NCBI RefSeq assembly: GCF_004361885.1
Contig: NZ_SNWH01000022.1
Span: 1-40,865, forward strand
Length of the DNA stretch: 40,865 nucleotides
DNA from: Halomonas ventosae
GTDB lineage: Bacteria > Pseudomonadota > Gammaproteobacteria > Pseudomonadales > Halomonadaceae
Direction: 5' to 3'
Each line of letters starts with the position of its first letter. Within the stretch, counting starts at the first letter, position 1. The notes beneath the pieces were generated by a model. It saw only the letters and a list, made by a program, of their open reading frames with translations, was not told the origin of the DNA and ran no database searches. Positions 7,289-16,626 of the stretch are shown piece by piece. Made by a program: the position numbers and the translations under genes.

Positions 7289-8611
7289 TTACTCCTGCTC
7301 GTCCAGCGACTCGACGCGGATCCGCGTCACCGGACCGGCGATGTCGGCCAGCGACTCGATCATGCGGATCGCCTCGTTCATCTGCTTCTCGCGGGTGCGA
7401 TGGGTCAGCAGGATGATCGGTACCAGCTCGCCCTCAGTGGCCTCCTTCTGGATTAGCGCCTCGATGGAGATCCCCTGCTCGGAAAGAATCGTCGCTACCC
7501 GCGCCAGCACGCCGGGGCGGTCTACCGCCAGCAGCCTCAGGTAGTAGGCGGTAATGATGTCCTCCATGGGCATGATCGGCAGCTGATTGACGTCGTCGCC
7601 GATGCCACAGAAGGCCAGGTAGGGCACCCGGTAGTGGTGGTCGGTGGAGATGTCGCGCGCCACGTCCAGCAGGTCGGCGACCACCGCGGAGGCGGTGGGT
7701 TCAGCGCCGGCGCCGGCGCCATAGTAGAGGGTCGGCCCCACGGCGTCGCCCATGATGGCGATGGCATTCTTGACGCCATGCACGCTGGCCAGCAGCCTCT
7801 GCTTGGGAATCAGGGTTGGGTGAACGCGCAGTTCAAGACCCACCTCGGTACGCTTGGAGATGCCCAAATGCTTGATCACGTAACCCAGGTTGTCGGCCTG
7901 CTCCACGTCCTCGGCGGTGATGCGCGAGATACCCTCGGTGTAGGCCTTGTTGAACTGCAACGGCACACCGTAGGCGATCGAGGCGAGAATGGTCAGCTTG
8001 TGGGCGGCGTCGATGCCCTCGACGTCGAAGGTCGGGTCGGCCTCGGCGTAGCCCAGCGCCTGGGCCTCAGCGAGCACGTCCTCGAAGGCGCGCCCCTCGT
8101 CACGCATGTGGGTCAGGATGTAGTTGCCGGTGCCGTTGATGATCCCGGCCACCCACTCGATGCGGTTGGCGCCCAGGCCCTCGCGTAGCGACTTGATCAC
8201 CGGAATACCGCCGGCGACGGCGGCCTCGAAGGCGACGATCACACCCTTCTCGTGGGCGGCGCGGAAGATCTCGTTGCCGTGCACGGCGATCAGCGCCTTG
8301 TTGGCGGTGACCACGTGCTTGCCGTGCGCGATGGCGGTCAGCACCAGCTCGCGGGCCACGTCGTAGCCACCGATCAGCTCGACCAGCACGTCGATATCGG
8401 GGTTGCTCGCCACCTCGAAGACGTCGGAGGTGGTACGGATGCCGGTGGTGTCACACTCGGGATTGAGGCTGCGAAAGGCGACCTGCTCAATGATGATCGG
8501 ACGCCCCGCCCGACGGGCGATATCGTCGGCATTGCGTGTCAGCACGTTGAAGGTTCCGCCACCGACGGTCCCTAGGCCACAGATTCCCACTCTCACCGGT
8601 TTCAATGTCAT
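7289..8611 (-). CDS. hom: homoserine dehydrogenase
   Basis: A 440-residue monofunctional enzyme that reduces aspartate 4-semialdehyde to homoserine with NAD(P)H, feeding threonine, methionine and isoleucine synthesis. The N-terminal Rossmann motif is G-L-G-T-V-G-G-G (residues 12-19). The catalytic domain includes G-I-I-N-G-T-G-N-Y-I near the middle and E-A-D-P-T-x-D-V-E-G-x-D-A-A-H-K. A C-terminal ACT domain (about residues 360-430, with R-P-G-V-L-A) is the usual site of threonine feedback inhibition. No aspartokinase domain is fused, unlike ThrA. It follows dsbC by 76 bp and precedes thrC by 3 bp, the same order as in Pseudomonas. Confidence 0.96.
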   Translation of the reverse strand: MTLKPVRVGICGLGTVGGGTFNVLTRNADDIARRAGRPIIIEQVAFRSLNPECDTTGIRTTSDVFEVASNPDIDVLVELIGGYDVARELVLTAIAHGKHVVTANKALIAVHGNEIFRAAHEKGVIVAFEAAVAGGIPVIKSLREGLGANRIEWVAGIINGTGNYILTHMRDEGRAFEDVLAEAQALGYAEADPTFDVEGIDAAHKLTILASIAYGVPLQFNKAYTEGISRITAEDVEQADNLGYVIKHLGISKRTEVGLELRVHPTLIPKQRLLASVHGVKNAIAIMGDAVGPTLYYGAGAGAEPTASAVVADLLDVARDISTDHHYRVPYLAFCGIGDDVNQLPIMPMEDIITAYYLRLLAVDRPGVLARVATILSEQGISIEALIQKEATEGELVPIILLTHRTREKQMNEAIRMIESLADIAGPVTRIRVESLDEQE

Positions 8612-8687
8612 TCCCCTCGTTCTGGCGTATTTCTCAGCGTAGAGCGAGCCCCTGCAGGCCCGCCGTGCCGACGGTTGTCGACGTCGA

Positions 8688-9431
8688 TCATTTCTCGTTC
8701 AGGCCGAGCATGGCGGCCAGGCGCTTCGCCGGCACATAGCCGGGCACCAAGCGACCGTCGGGCAGCACAATCGCCGGCGTGCCCTGGACGCCGAGTTCCA
8801 TGCCCAAATGATACTGCTCCTCGACCGGATTGTCGCAGCCGGCGCCAGCCGACAGCGCCTCCCCGCGCTTGGCCGCGGACAGGGCCTCGGTTCGATTGTC
8901 GGCACACCACACCTGCTGCAACTGACGCCCCCCGGGCGAGGTCATCCCGCTGCGCGGGAACGCCAGGTAGTGCACCTCGATGCCCAGAGCGTTGAGGCGC
9001 GGCACCTCCTCATGCAGCTGACGACAATAGGGACAGGTGGTATCGGTGAAGACCACCAGCGTGGCGCGGCTTTCGCCAACCCCGCGGAAGATCACCCGCT
9101 CGCTCTCCGGCACCGCGGCGAGACGCGCGCTGCGCTCGGCGTTGCGCCCCTGCTCGGTGAGATTGACCAGGCCGACCTCGGCGTTCTCGTAGAGATCGCC
9201 GACCAGCAAGTGGCTGCCCTCGGCGTTGGTGTAGAAGGTTTCGCCGCTCTCCAGCCGCACCTCGAAGATGCCGTCCAGCGGTGTCTCGCGCACGCGTTCC
9301 ACGGGCATGGCCTGGCCATTGACGGTCAGCGTCTCGGCCAGCCGCTCGGCCGGGTCGGCCTGGGCGATGGGCAGCAGGGCCAGGGAGGCGGCGAGCATTC
9401 CACCACCGAAGATAAGGTTCCATCGTCTCAT
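8688..9431 (-). CDS. dsbC: periplasmic thiol:disulfide isomerase DsbC
   Basis: A 247-residue exported protein-disulfide isomerase that rearranges wrong disulfides in periplasmic proteins and is kept reduced by DsbD. A signal peptide is clear (basic start, hydrophobic core 7-22, cut near A-Q-A, residues 23-25). The N-terminal dimerisation domain is followed by a thioredoxin domain with the active site C-P-Y-C (C133, C136), a second structural cysteine pair (C176, C199) and the cis-proline loop G-T-P-A (217-220). It begins 3 bp after the xerD stop, as in E. coli and Pseudomonas (xerD-dsbC), so the two are probably cotranscribed. Confidence 0.95.
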   Translation of the reverse strand: MRRWNLIFGGGMLAASLALLPIAQADPAERLAETLTVNGQAMPVERVRETPLDGIFEVRLESGETFYTNAEGSHLLVGDLYENAEVGLVNLTEQGRNAERSARLAAVPESERVIFRGVGESRATLVVFTDTTCPYCRQLHEEVPRLNALGIEVHYLAFPRSGMTSPGGRQLQQVWCADNRTEALSAAKRGEALSAGAGCDNPVEEQYHLGMELGVQGTPAIVLPDGRLVPGYVPAKRLAAMLGLNEK

Positions 9432-9434
9432 GAG

Positions 9435-10325
9435 TCAGCCTCGAGGGTGATGATCGGCGTGCAGGGCTTCTAGTCGCACCTGCGCCACATGGGTATAGAT
9501 CTGCGTGGTCGAGAGGTCGCTGTGACCGAGCAGCAGCTGTACGACACGCAGATTGGCGCCATGATTCAACAGGTGAGTGGCGAAGGCGTGGCGCAGGGTG
9601 TGCGGCGACAGCGGCCGGTCGATGCCGGCGGACCGCGCATGAGCCTTGATGCGGTGCCAGAAGGCCTGCCGGGTCAGGCAACGGTCGCTGCGCCCGGGAA
9701 ACAGCGCAGGTCGGGTGAAGTCGACCATCAAGGCGCCGCGGGCGCCGCGCAGGTAGCGCGACAGCCACGCCACGGCTTCCTCGCCTATTGGCACCAGGCG
9801 ATCCTTGTCGCCCTTGCCGCGTACCCGAACCACGCCCTGGCGCAGGTTGATCGCATCGGTGGTCAACCCGACCAGTTCACTGACCCGCAGCCCGGCGCCA
9901 TAGAGGACCTCGAGCATGGTGCGGTCGCGCAGGCCCAGGTCGGTGGTGAGGTCGGGGGCCGCCAGCAGGCGTTCCACCTCCGCCTCCTCCAGGGTATCGG
10001 GCAGCGAGGGGCGAACGCGCGGCAGGCGTACCGCGGCCAAGGGGTCGTGGTCGACGAGCCCTTCTGCCAGCGCCCAGCGGTAGAAGCTGCGCAGGCTGGA
10101 GAGCAGCCGGGCATTGCTGCGCAGGCTGTAACCGGCCTCGCGACGCGTGTCGAGCCAGGCCGGCAGGACGCCTTCCGAAGGCGAAAGCAGCCGCTGGTCG
10201 ACACTTTCCAGGCGTGCTCGCCAGGCGTTCAGGTCGTGGCGGTAGGCGGCCAGGGTATTGGCGCTCGCCCCCCGCTCCAGCCACAGCCCATCGAGGAAGG
10301 CATCGACCAGCGTTTGCGCATCCAT
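9435..10325 (-). CDS. xerD: site-specific tyrosine recombinase XerD
   Basis: A 296-residue tyrosine recombinase (E. coli XerD: 298) that, with XerC and FtsK, resolves chromosome dimers at dif. An N-terminal SAM-like core-binding domain (about 1-90) is followed by the catalytic domain with R147 (G-L-R-V-S-E), K171 (G-K-G-D-K), H242 and R245 (H-T-L-R-H), H268 (L-G-H-S) and the nucleophile Y277 (Q-I-Y-T-H-V). The ATG at 10325 gives the family length; the reading frame stays open further upstream through a hairpin, which I exclude. The dsbC link supports XerD over XerC. Confidence 0.94.
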   Translation of the reverse strand: MDAQTLVDAFLDGLWLERGASANTLAAYRHDLNAWRARLESVDQRLLSPSEGVLPAWLDTRREAGYSLRSNARLLSSLRSFYRWALAEGLVDHDPLAAVRLPRVRPSLPDTLEEAEVERLLAAPDLTTDLGLRDRTMLEVLYGAGLRVSELVGLTTDAINLRQGVVRVRGKGDKDRLVPIGEEAVAWLSRYLRGARGALMVDFTRPALFPGRSDRCLTRQAFWHRIKAHARSAGIDRPLSPHTLRHAFATHLLNHGANLRVVQLLLGHSDLSTTQIYTHVAQVRLEALHADHHPRG

Positions 10326-10364
10326 GGCGATTTCCCTACGGCTTTTGAACAGGCTCCAGTCGCA

Positions 10365-10402
10365 CGAAACCCCGCCCCGCGGGCAGCGGTGACGGGGTTT
10401 CG
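10365..10402 (-). terminator. hairpin between rplS and xerD, possible terminator or attenuator
   Basis: A perfect 10-bp stem (CGAAACCCCG 10365-10374 with CGGGGTTTCG 10393-10402) lies 51 bp after the rplS stop. On the minus strand it is not followed by a T-run, so it may be a weak or Rho-assisted terminator or an RNA-processing hairpin at the end of the rpsP operon. Confidence 0.5.
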
Positions 10403-10453
10403 CGGGGTGCAGGGCCCTCAGGCCCGGCACCGTGGGCGGACAGAGGCATTGCC

Positions 10454-10810
10454 TCAGGCCAGCTTTTCCTTGATGCGCGCAGACCGTCCACTGCGCTCGC
10501 GCAGGTAGTACAGCTTGGCCTGGCGCACGTCGCCGCGACGCTTGACCTCGATGGAGTCGACCAGCGGGCTGTAGGTCTGGAAGGTCCGCTCGACGCCGAC
10601 ACCGTGGGAGATCTTGCGCACAGTGAAGGCCGAGTTCAGGCCACGGTTACGCTTGCCGATGACTACGCCCTCAAAGGCCTGAAGGCGCTCGCGAGAGCCC
10701 TCTTTGACCTTCACCTGGACGACCACGGTATCGCCGGGGGCGAAGACCGGGATCTCCTTGTTCATCTGCTCGCTCTCGAGCGCCTGGATCACCTTGTTCT
10801 TGCTGCTCAT
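10454..10810 (-). CDS. rplS: 50S ribosomal protein L19
   Basis: A 118-residue ribosomal protein at the 30S-50S interface. Typical L19 signatures are seen: F-x-P-G-D-T-V near the start, the V-K-E-G-x-R-x-R-x-Q-x-F-E-G-V-V-I core, the [10 protein letters not shown] block and the basic C-terminal K-L-Y-Y-L-R-x-R. The ATG at 10810 has AAGGAG about ten bases upstream; longer in-frame starts do not fit the family length (about 115). Last gene of the rpsP-rimM-trmD-rplS operon, 132 bp after trmD. Confidence 0.97.
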   Translation of the reverse strand: MSSKNKVIQALESEQMNKEIPVFAPGDTVVVQVKVKEGSRERLQAFEGVVIGKRNRGLNSAFTVRKISHGVGVERTFQTYSPLVDSIEVKRRGDVRQAKLYYLRERSGRSARIKEKLA

Positions 10811-10942
10811 GACATTGACTCCTTGATAACCGGACCCGCCGGTCGGCGTGTGTCGCCGGCGAATCGTGATCCCGGCGCCCGAGGCGTGCTCGAGAGCGCG
10901 GGAAGTGATGGGTGACACAGGTCCGCGGCGAGGCTTTGGCCC

Positions 10943-11770
10943 TCAGCGTGTCGCGTCCTGCACCTCCGCCCTGGCCTCTCCCGCAGACAGGGCGTGTTCC
11001 TCGAGAAACTCCGCGAGCAGCTCGCGCTGCTCGACAGTCAACGTTCTGCCTTCCAGCAGGTCGGGACGCCTGAGCCAGGTCCGCCCCAGCGACTGCTTGA
11101 GCCGCCAGCGCCGGATGGCGCCATGGTGGCCGCTGAGCAGCACCCCCGGCACCCGCCGCCCGTCGACCTCCTCCGGGCGCGTATAGTGCGGACAGTCCAG
11201 CAGCCCATCATTGAAGGAATCCTCGACCGCGGAATCCTGATGGCCCAGCACCCCGGGGACCAGCCTTGCCGCAGCATCAATCAGCACCATGGCCGGCAGC
11301 TCGCCGCCGCTGAGCACATAGTCGCCGATCGACCACTCCTCATCGATGTCGGCTTCCACCACCCGCTCATCGATGCCTTCGTAGCGTCCGGCCACTACCA
11401 CCAAGGGAGGGCCCGCCGCCAGTTCCTGCACCCCGCGCTGATCCAGACGGCGTCCCTGGGGCGACAGGTAGACGACCCTCGCCCGCGTGCCGGTCGCCGT
11501 CATGGCGCGCTCACGGGCGGCATGGATGGCCGAGCGCAGGGTGTCGACCTTCATCAGCATCCCCGGGCCACCGCCGTAGGGCCGGTCGTCCACGGTACGA
11601 TGCCGGTCGGTGGCGAAGTCCCGAGGGTTCCAGAACTCGAGCGCAATGCGCCCCTTGTCCACCGCTCGGCCCGTGACACCGTGGCGGGTAATCGCCTCGA
11701 ACATCTCGGGAAACAGCGACACCACCCCGATCCACATGGCCGGCGCCGCCGGGGACGAAACTGTACTCAA
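10943..11770 (-). CDS. trmD: tRNA (guanine37-N1)-methyltransferase TrmD
   Basis: A SAM-dependent SPOUT-class enzyme that makes m1G37 next to the anticodon and so prevents +1 frameshifts. Visible motifs: [12 protein letters not shown], the P-Y-G-G-G-P-G-M block, the knot loops Y-L-S-P-Q-G and G-R-Y-E-G-I-D-E-R, and [10 protein letters not shown]. The start given is a TTG that overlaps the rimM stop (TTGA), giving 275 residues. The family usually begins M-W-I-G, which corresponds to the ATG at 11737 (264 residues), but no Shine-Dalgarno is seen before that ATG. The operon position is standard. Confidence 0.95.
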   Translation of the reverse strand: MSTVSSPAAPAMWIGVVSLFPEMFEAITRHGVTGRAVDKGRIALEFWNPRDFATDRHRTVDDRPYGGGPGMLMKVDTLRSAIHAARERAMTATGTRARVVYLSPQGRRLDQRGVQELAAGPPLVVVAGRYEGIDERVVEADIDEEWSIGDYVLSGGELPAMVLIDAAARLVPGVLGHQDSAVEDSFNDGLLDCPHYTRPEEVDGRRVPGVLLSGHHGAIRRWRLKQSLGRTWLRRPDLLEGRTLTVEQRELLAEFLEEHALSAGEARAEVQDATR

Positions 11771-12315
11771 AACGCCGGATCCCAGTCGACGCTCATCACG
11801 CCGGCCTCGAGATCGACGTCCAGCACCACTTCACCGGGCAGATAGGGCAGCAGCCGCTCGCGGGCCTCGAAGCCTTCGTCGACCTCACCCGTGATGACCA
11901 TGACGTCGTTGGCGCCAGTCTCGAAGAGGTGGTCGACGCGTCCGAGCAAGGCGCCCTCACGGGTCACCACCTTCAACCCCTCGAGCTGATACCAGTAGTA
12001 GTCGTCGGCATCGAGCTCGGGCAGTTCGTCCTTGGGCAGCAGGATCTCGGCGCCGCTCAGGGCCTCGGCCGCCTCGCGGCTGTCGATGCCTTCCAGCCTC
12101 GCTACCAGGCCCTTGCCCTGGCGTCGGCCCTGGACGAGGCCTCGCCGGGTCAGGCCGTTTTCCTGGCGCAGCACCCAGGACGCGTAGTCGAGGATGCCCT
12201 CCATGGGGCTGGTGAAGGAATACACCCTCAGCCAGCCCTTGACGCCGTAGGGGCTGGTCAGCTTGCCCAGCACCACATAATCGTCGGCCGGCTGCACATG
12301 CGCCTGTTCGCTCAT
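11767..12315 (-). CDS. rimM: 16S rRNA processing protein RimM
   Basis: A 182-residue assembly factor that binds S19 and helps mature the 30S head. The N-terminal RimM domain shows [15 protein letters not shown] (about residues 14-28), and a C-terminal PRC-barrel-like part contains Y-Y-W-Y-Q-L-x-G-L and the ending D-W-D-P-x-F. The ATG at 12315 gives the usual length; upstream in-frame codons overlap rpsP and are rejected. It lies 40 bp after rpsP and overlaps trmD by 4 bp. Confidence 0.95.
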   Translation of the reverse strand: MSEQAHVQPADDYVVLGKLTSPYGVKGWLRVYSFTSPMEGILDYASWVLRQENGLTRRGLVQGRRQGKGLVARLEGIDSREAAEALSGAEILLPKDELPELDADDYYWYQLEGLKVVTREGALLGRVDHLFETGANDVMVITGEVDEGFEARERLLPYLPGEVVLDVDLEAGVMSVDWDPAF

Positions 12316-12355
12316 CGACGACCCCGGGAGCGTTGCCACCGGCAAGTCAGGCCCT

Positions 12356-12604
12356 TCAGGCCTGCTTGCGGGCTTCCTTGACCAGCTCAGCGACGCGATC
12401 GGAGAGCTGTGCGCCCTGGCTCTGCCAGTGGCTAATGCGCTCGAGATCGACACGCAGGCGCTCTTCCTGGCCGCGGGCCACCGGATTGAAGAAACCCAGG
12501 CGCTCGATGAAACGGCCGTCACGTGGCTTGCGGGAATCGGTCACGGTGAGGTGGTAGAAAGGACGCTTCTTGGCGCCACCACGTGCCAGACGAATGGTAA
12601 CCAT
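12356..12604 (-). CDS. rpsP: 30S ribosomal protein S16
   Basis: An 82-residue primary-binding 30S protein. The start [17 protein letters not shown] and the following V-x-D-S-R-x-x-R-D-G-R-F-I-E-x-x-G-F-x-N-P are diagnostic for S16. The ATG is preceded by AAGGA at about ten bases. First gene of the rpsP-rimM-trmD-rplS operon, with a candidate promoter about 170 bp upstream (12771-12798). Confidence 0.98.
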   Translation of the reverse strand: MVTIRLARGGAKKRPFYHLTVTDSRKPRDGRFIERLGFFNPVARGQEERLRVDLERISHWQSQGAQLSDRVAELVKEARKQA

Positions 12605-12770
12605 GCGTTGATTATCCTTCGGTTGAAGTTGCGGATGTTTCGGCCGAGGCGCCGATACTCTGCTGGCCCTCGACGGTCTGCTAGGGCAAGCGGGCCGACG
12701 GCCCGGCTTCGAGTCATTCGGTCACGACATATGGCCGCGTCGATCGCGGTCCTGCCAGTGAAGACGCAGC

Positions 12771-12798
12771 ATTCTACGCAAAACCGCTCGGCTTGGAA
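12771..12798 (-). promoter_or_regulatory. candidate sigma-70 promoter of the rpsP operon
   Basis: Minus strand TTCCAA (12798-12793), 16-base spacer, TAGAAT (12776-12771), followed by a GC-rich stretch. It lies in the 230-bp gap between ffh and rpsP and would give a leader of about 160 bases, room for autogenous control, though no specific structure was identified. Confidence 0.45.
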
Positions 12799-12834
12799 AC
12801 CTTTTTGCGGGAACCACCCAGGCGGCAGGCCGGT

Positions 12835-14235
12835 TCAGCGCCACGGCATGCCGCCGGGACCACCCATGCCCCCGGGCCCCCCGGGACCGCCGCCGCCCAT
12901 CATCCCGGACATGCCGCGCATCATCTTCTGCATGCCGCCCTTCTTGCCCGCCTTCTTCATCATCTTCTGCATCTGCTTGTGCTGCTTGAGCAGGCGGTTA
13001 AGGTCAGGCACCTGCAGGCCGGCACCGGCGGCGATGCGCCGCTTGCGCGAGCCGTTGATGATCTCGGGCTTGCGCCGCTCCTGGGGCGTCATGGAGTTGA
13101 TCAGCGCTTCGAGCTTGCCCAGCTCCTTCTCGGGGCCGGGGCCCTGGGCCAGCTCGGCCATCTGGCCCATGCCCGGCAGCTTGCCCATCAGGCCACCCAT
13201 GCCGCCCATCTTCTTGAGTTGCTGGAGCTGATCACGGAAGTCCTCGAGGTCGAAGCCCTGACCCTTCTTGACCTTCCTGGCCAGCTGCTCCGCCTTCTTC
13301 TTGTCAACGGTGCGCTCGGCCTCCTCGATCAGCGACAGCACGTCGCCCATGCCGAGGATACGCGAGGCAACACGATCCGGATGGAAGGGCTCGAGGGCAT
13401 CGACCTTCTCGCCCACCCCCATAAACTTGATCGGCTTGCCGGTGATGTGGCGTACCGAGAGCGCCGCACCGCCGCGGGCGTCGCCATCGGCTTTGGTGAG
13501 GATCACCCCGGTCAACGGCAGCGCCTCGTGGAACGCCTTGGCGGTGTTGGCGGCGTCCTGGCCGGCCATGGCATCGACGACGAACAGCGTCTCATCGGGC
13601 ACCACAGCCTTATGCAGCGCCTGAATCTCGGCCATCATCGCCTCGTCGATGGCCAAGCGCCCGGCAGTGTCGACGATCACCACGTCATGGAAATGGATCC
13701 TGGCGTGCTTGATCGCTGACTCGGCGATGGCGACGGGCTGCTGGTCGGAACGCGAGGGAAAGAAGTCAACCTCGACCTCACGGGCCAGGGTCTCGAGCTG
13801 GTCGATGGCCGCCGGGCGGTAGACGTCGGCGGAGACCACCAGTACCTTCTTTTTCTCGCGCTCGCGCAGGTAGCGCGCCAGCTTGGCCACCGAGGTAGTC
13901 TTGCCCGCGCCCTGCAGGCCAGCCATCAGCACCACGGCGGGCGACCCCTTGAGGCTCAGCCCCTCGTTGGCCTCGCCCATGATCGCCTCGAGCTCCTGCT
14001 GGACGATCTTGACGAACTGCTGCCCCGGAGAAAGGCTCTGGGAGACCTCCTGGCCGACGGCGCGCTCACGCACACGATCGATGAACGCCTTGACCACCGG
14101 CAGGGCCACATCGGCCTCGAGCAGTGCCCGGCGCACCTCGCGCAGGGTATCCTTGACGTTGTCCTCGGTCAGGCGCGCCTGACCCTTGATCGACTTGAGC
14201 GTCTGCGACAGACGCTCGCTAAGATTCTGGAACAT
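12835..14235 (-). CDS. ffh: signal recognition particle GTPase Ffh
   Basis: A 466-residue SRP54-type protein that, with 4.5S RNA, binds signal sequences of nascent membrane proteins and docks with FtsY. The N domain helices lead to the G domain with P-loop G-L-Q-G-A-G-K-T-T (about 104-112), D-T-A-G-R and T-K-x-D. The C-terminal M domain is Met-rich and ends in a Gly/Pro/Met-rich tail (G-G-P-G-G-M repeats). The ATG at 14235 has GGAGG upstream; a GTG four codons earlier overlaps that ribosome-binding site and is rejected. Divergent from ypjD and upstream of rpsP, the common gammaproteobacterial arrangement. Confidence 0.97.
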   Translation of the reverse strand: MFQNLSERLSQTLKSIKGQARLTEDNVKDTLREVRRALLEADVALPVVKAFIDRVRERAVGQEVSQSLSPGQQFVKIVQQELEAIMGEANEGLSLKGSPAVVLMAGLQGAGKTTSVAKLARYLREREKKKVLVVSADVYRPAAIDQLETLAREVEVDFFPSRSDQQPVAIAESAIKHARIHFHDVVIVDTAGRLAIDEAMMAEIQALHKAVVPDETLFVVDAMAGQDAANTAKAFHEALPLTGVILTKADGDARGGAALSVRHITGKPIKFMGVGEKVDALEPFHPDRVASRILGMGDVLSLIEEAERTVDKKKAEQLARKVKKGQGFDLEDFRDQLQQLKKMGGMGGLMGKLPGMGQMAELAQGPGPEKELGKLEALINSMTPQERRKPEIINGSRKRRIAAGAGLQVPDLNRLLKQHKQMQKMMKKAGKKGGMQKMMRGMSGMMGGGGPGGPGGMGGPGGMPWR

Positions 14236-14306
14236 GGGCCCCTCCACTGACGATGGCCGGAGAACCGACCCGGTATCGACCGGGAGGCTCGCTGCAATGG
14301 CCGAAA

Positions 14307-14335
14307 ATTATACCCGCTGTGGCCGGCAGTCTCCA
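14307..14335 (-). promoter_or_regulatory. candidate sigma-70 promoter of ffh
   Basis: Minus strand TGGAGA (14335-14330), 17-base spacer, perfect TATAAT (14312-14307). Transcription would begin near 14300, giving a leader of about 65 bases before the ffh ATG. Confidence 0.6.
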
Positions 14336-14459
14336 TGCATGGCGGGCATTCGCCGCTGAGGGGCGCGCCGCCGGCTGTGCGTGGCCGGCCAGATTGGGTA
14401 TAGTGGCGGCTAAATCACCCACCACCTTGGCGCTGACGAAGGCGCACGGACAGCGATCG

Positions 14460-15260
14460 ATGCCGCCGCTCTCACTTGCCGTCATGGCCTTCATCTTCTA
14501 TCTCGGTGCCGCCTCCTGGCAGGGGCTGACCCTGGCCAGACGCGTACCGCCACGCGCTATGTTGGTGCGCGCCCTGAGCCTGGTCGGCCTGCTTTGCCAC
14601 CTGCCGCTGGCGGCCACGTTACTGGCCCGCGGCGACTCACTGCTGCCCGGTCTCTCGACCAGCGCGGTGCTAGCCAGCGCCGTGGCCGTGCTGGTGCTGC
14701 TGCTGGCCAGCCTCGTTAAGCCGGTTCTCAACGTCGCCACCGGGCTGCTGCCGCTGGCCGGCCTGACCCTGCTGCTGGCCGTTGGCTTGCCAAGCCCTGA
14801 GCGCGGCACCGGCCTGACCCCAGGGATTGCCCTGCACGCCCTGAGCAGCGCGCTGGCCTTCGCGCTGCTGGCGATCGCTGCTATTCAGGCGGTACTGCTG
14901 GGCATACAAAACCAGGCGCTGCGCCATCACCATATCCACGGCGTGGTCCAGTCGCTGCCGCCGCTGACCACCATGGAGCGGCTTCTGTTCGAACTGATCT
15001 GGGCCGGCATGATCCTGCTGACCCTGTCGATTATCAGTGGTTTCCTGTTCCTCGACAACATGTTCGCCCAGCACCTAGCCCACAAGACGATCCTCTCGCT
15101 GGCTGCCTGGGTGATCTTCGCCACCCTGCTGTTCAGCCACCACCGGCTAGGCTGGCGAGGCATGCGGGCGGTCCGCTGGACCCTGGGGGGGTGCGCGGTG
15201 CTGCTGATGGCCTACTTCGGCAGCAAGTTCGTGCTGGAAATCCTGCTCAACCGCGGCTGA
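14460..15260 (+). CDS. ypjD: CcsA/YpjD-family inner-membrane protein
   Basis: A 266-residue protein with about eight hydrophobic helices and the cytochrome-c-assembly-type core: a mid-protein A-L-H-A-L-S-S-A-L-A-F segment with a conserved His, the L-P-P-L-x-T-M-E-R-L-L-F loop, and a late H-K-T-I-L-S-L-A-A-W segment with another His. In relatives such histidines can bind haem, but YpjD itself has no settled function. The ATG at 14460 begins directly before the first helix; the reading frame is open further upstream but that part is not membrane-like. It is divergent from ffh and followed at 76 bp by a CorB-like gene, the same neighbourhood as in E. coli (ffh-ypjD-yfjD). Confidence 0.88.
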   Translation: MPPLSLAVMAFIFYLGAASWQGLTLARRVPPRAMLVRALSLVGLLCHLPLAATLLARGDSLLPGLSTSAVLASAVAVLVLLLASLVKPVLNVATGLLPLAGLTLLLAVGLPSPERGTGLTPGIALHALSSALAFALLAIAAIQAVLLGIQNQALRHHHIHGVVQSLPPLTTMERLLFELIWAGMILLTLSIISGFLFLDNMFAQHLAHKTILSLAAWVIFATLLFSHHRLGWRGMRAVRWTLGGCAVLLMAYFGSKFVLEILLNRG

Positions 15261-15336
15261 TCCCGGCACGCGCCTTGACAGCGGAACAGCGACCCCCTAC
15301 AACTCGAGCCTTATCCGCCGTTGAGGACCCTACGAC

Positions 15337-16626
15337 TTGAGTGACGACTTCCCGCTGGGCCTGCTGTTCGGTTTGCTGCTGCTGCTCATCTGTCTTTCCG
15401 CTTTCTTCTCCAGTTCCGAAACCGGGATGATGTCGATCAACCGCTACCGGCTGAGCCATCAGGCAAGCAGCGGTGAGTCGCGTGCCCAGCGGGTGGTGCG
15501 GTTGCTGTCACGGCCGGATCGGCTGATCGGCGTGATTCTGATCGGCAATAACTTTGTCAACAACCTGGCGGCCTCCATTGCCACCATCATCGCCATCCAC
15601 TTCTTCGGCGAGGTCACTGGCCCTGCCGTGGCCACCGCGCTGCTGACCATCATCATCCTGATCTTCGCCGAGGTCACGCCCAAGACCTATGCGGCGGTCA
15701 AGCCCGAGCGCATCGCCTACCCCGCCTCTCTGATCCTAGAGCCATTGCTCAAGCTGCTCTACCCGCTGGTGTGGATGGTCAATGCGATCTCCAATGGCCT
15801 GTTGCGCCTGCTCGGCGTGAAGAACATCGACGGTGAAACCGACCACCTAACCCGCGATGAACTGCGCACCGTGGTCCACGAGGCCGGCACCCTGATCCCG
15901 CGCCGCCACCGGGCAATGCTGCTGTCGATCCTCGACCTGGAGAATGTCACCGTCAACGACATCATGGTGCCGCGCCACGAGGTGATGGGCCTCGACCTGG
16001 ATGACGACCTGGAGGAGATTCTGGCCAACATTCGCACCAGCCAGCACACGCGGATGCCGGTCTACAAGGGCGACATCAACAACATCATCGGCATGCTCCA
16101 TCTGCGCAATGCGGCACGCTTCCTCTCGCGTGGCGAGGTGACCAAGGCCGCCATCGTTCAGGAGGCCCGCGAGCCCTACTTCATCCCCGAGTCCACGCCA
16201 CTACACACCCAACTGCTCAACTTCCAGACACAGAAGCGACGCATCGGCATCGTGGTCGACGAGTATGGCGACGTTGAAGGACTGGTGACCCTGGAAGACA
16301 TCCTCGAGGAGATTGTCGGCGAGTTCACCACCGACGTGGCGGGACTACATCAGGAGATCCACCCGCAGGACGATGGCAGCCACGTGATCGAAGGCACCGC
16401 CAACATCCGCGACATCAACAAGGCGCTCGGCTGGCAACTGCCCACCGATGGCCCCAAGACCCTCAATGGGGTGATCCTCGAGCACCTCGAGTCCTTTCCC
16501 GATGGCCCCGCCTGCCTGCAGATCGGCAATGTACGCATGGAGATCCTCGAAGTCCGCGACAACCTGATCACCGCGGCACGCTGCTGGCAAGCAGTACGGC
16601 GCCCCCTACGCCGCGGCCAAGGCTAG
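15337..16626 (+). CDS. HlyC/CorC (CNNM) family transporter, CorB/YfjD-like
   Basis: A 429-residue inner-membrane protein: a DUF21/CNNM transmembrane domain (about 1-185, opening with helix L-L-F-G-L-L-L-L-L and then F-F-S-S-S-E-T), two CBS domains (about 200-330, with V-N-D-I-M-V-P-R and V-D-E-Y-G-D-V-E-G-L-V-T) and a C-terminal CorC_HlyC domain. Family members take part in magnesium and cobalt efflux; the substrate here is inferred only. The start is a TTG with GAGGA nine bases upstream; no ATG fits the first helix. Its stop overlaps the stop of the convergent acyltransferase gene (CTAG). Confidence 0.92.
   Translation: MSDDFPLGLLFGLLLLLICLSAFFSSSETGMMSINRYRLSHQASSGESRAQRVVRLLSRPDRLIGVILIGNNFVNNLAASIATIIAIHFFGEVTGPAVATALLTIIILIFAEVTPKTYAAVKPERIAYPASLILEPLLKLLYPLVWMVNAISNGLLRLLGVKNIDGETDHLTRDELRTVVHEAGTLIPRRHRAMLLSILDLENVTVNDIMVPRHEVMGLDLDDDLEEILANIRTSQHTRMPVYKGDINNIIGMLHLRNAARFLSRGEVTKAAIVQEAREPYFIPESTPLHTQLLNFQTQKRRIGIVVDEYGDVEGLVTLEDILEEIVGEFTTDVAGLHQEIHPQDDGSHVIEGTANIRDINKALGWQLPTDGPKTLNGVILEHLESFPDGPACLQIGNVRMEILEVRDNLITAARCWQAVRRPLRRGQG

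Noticed and set aside
14814..14824. CCTGACCCC inside ypjD as another copy of the GGGGTCAG repeat
   Set aside because: It is a short match within a coding region without the inverted partner; likely chance.
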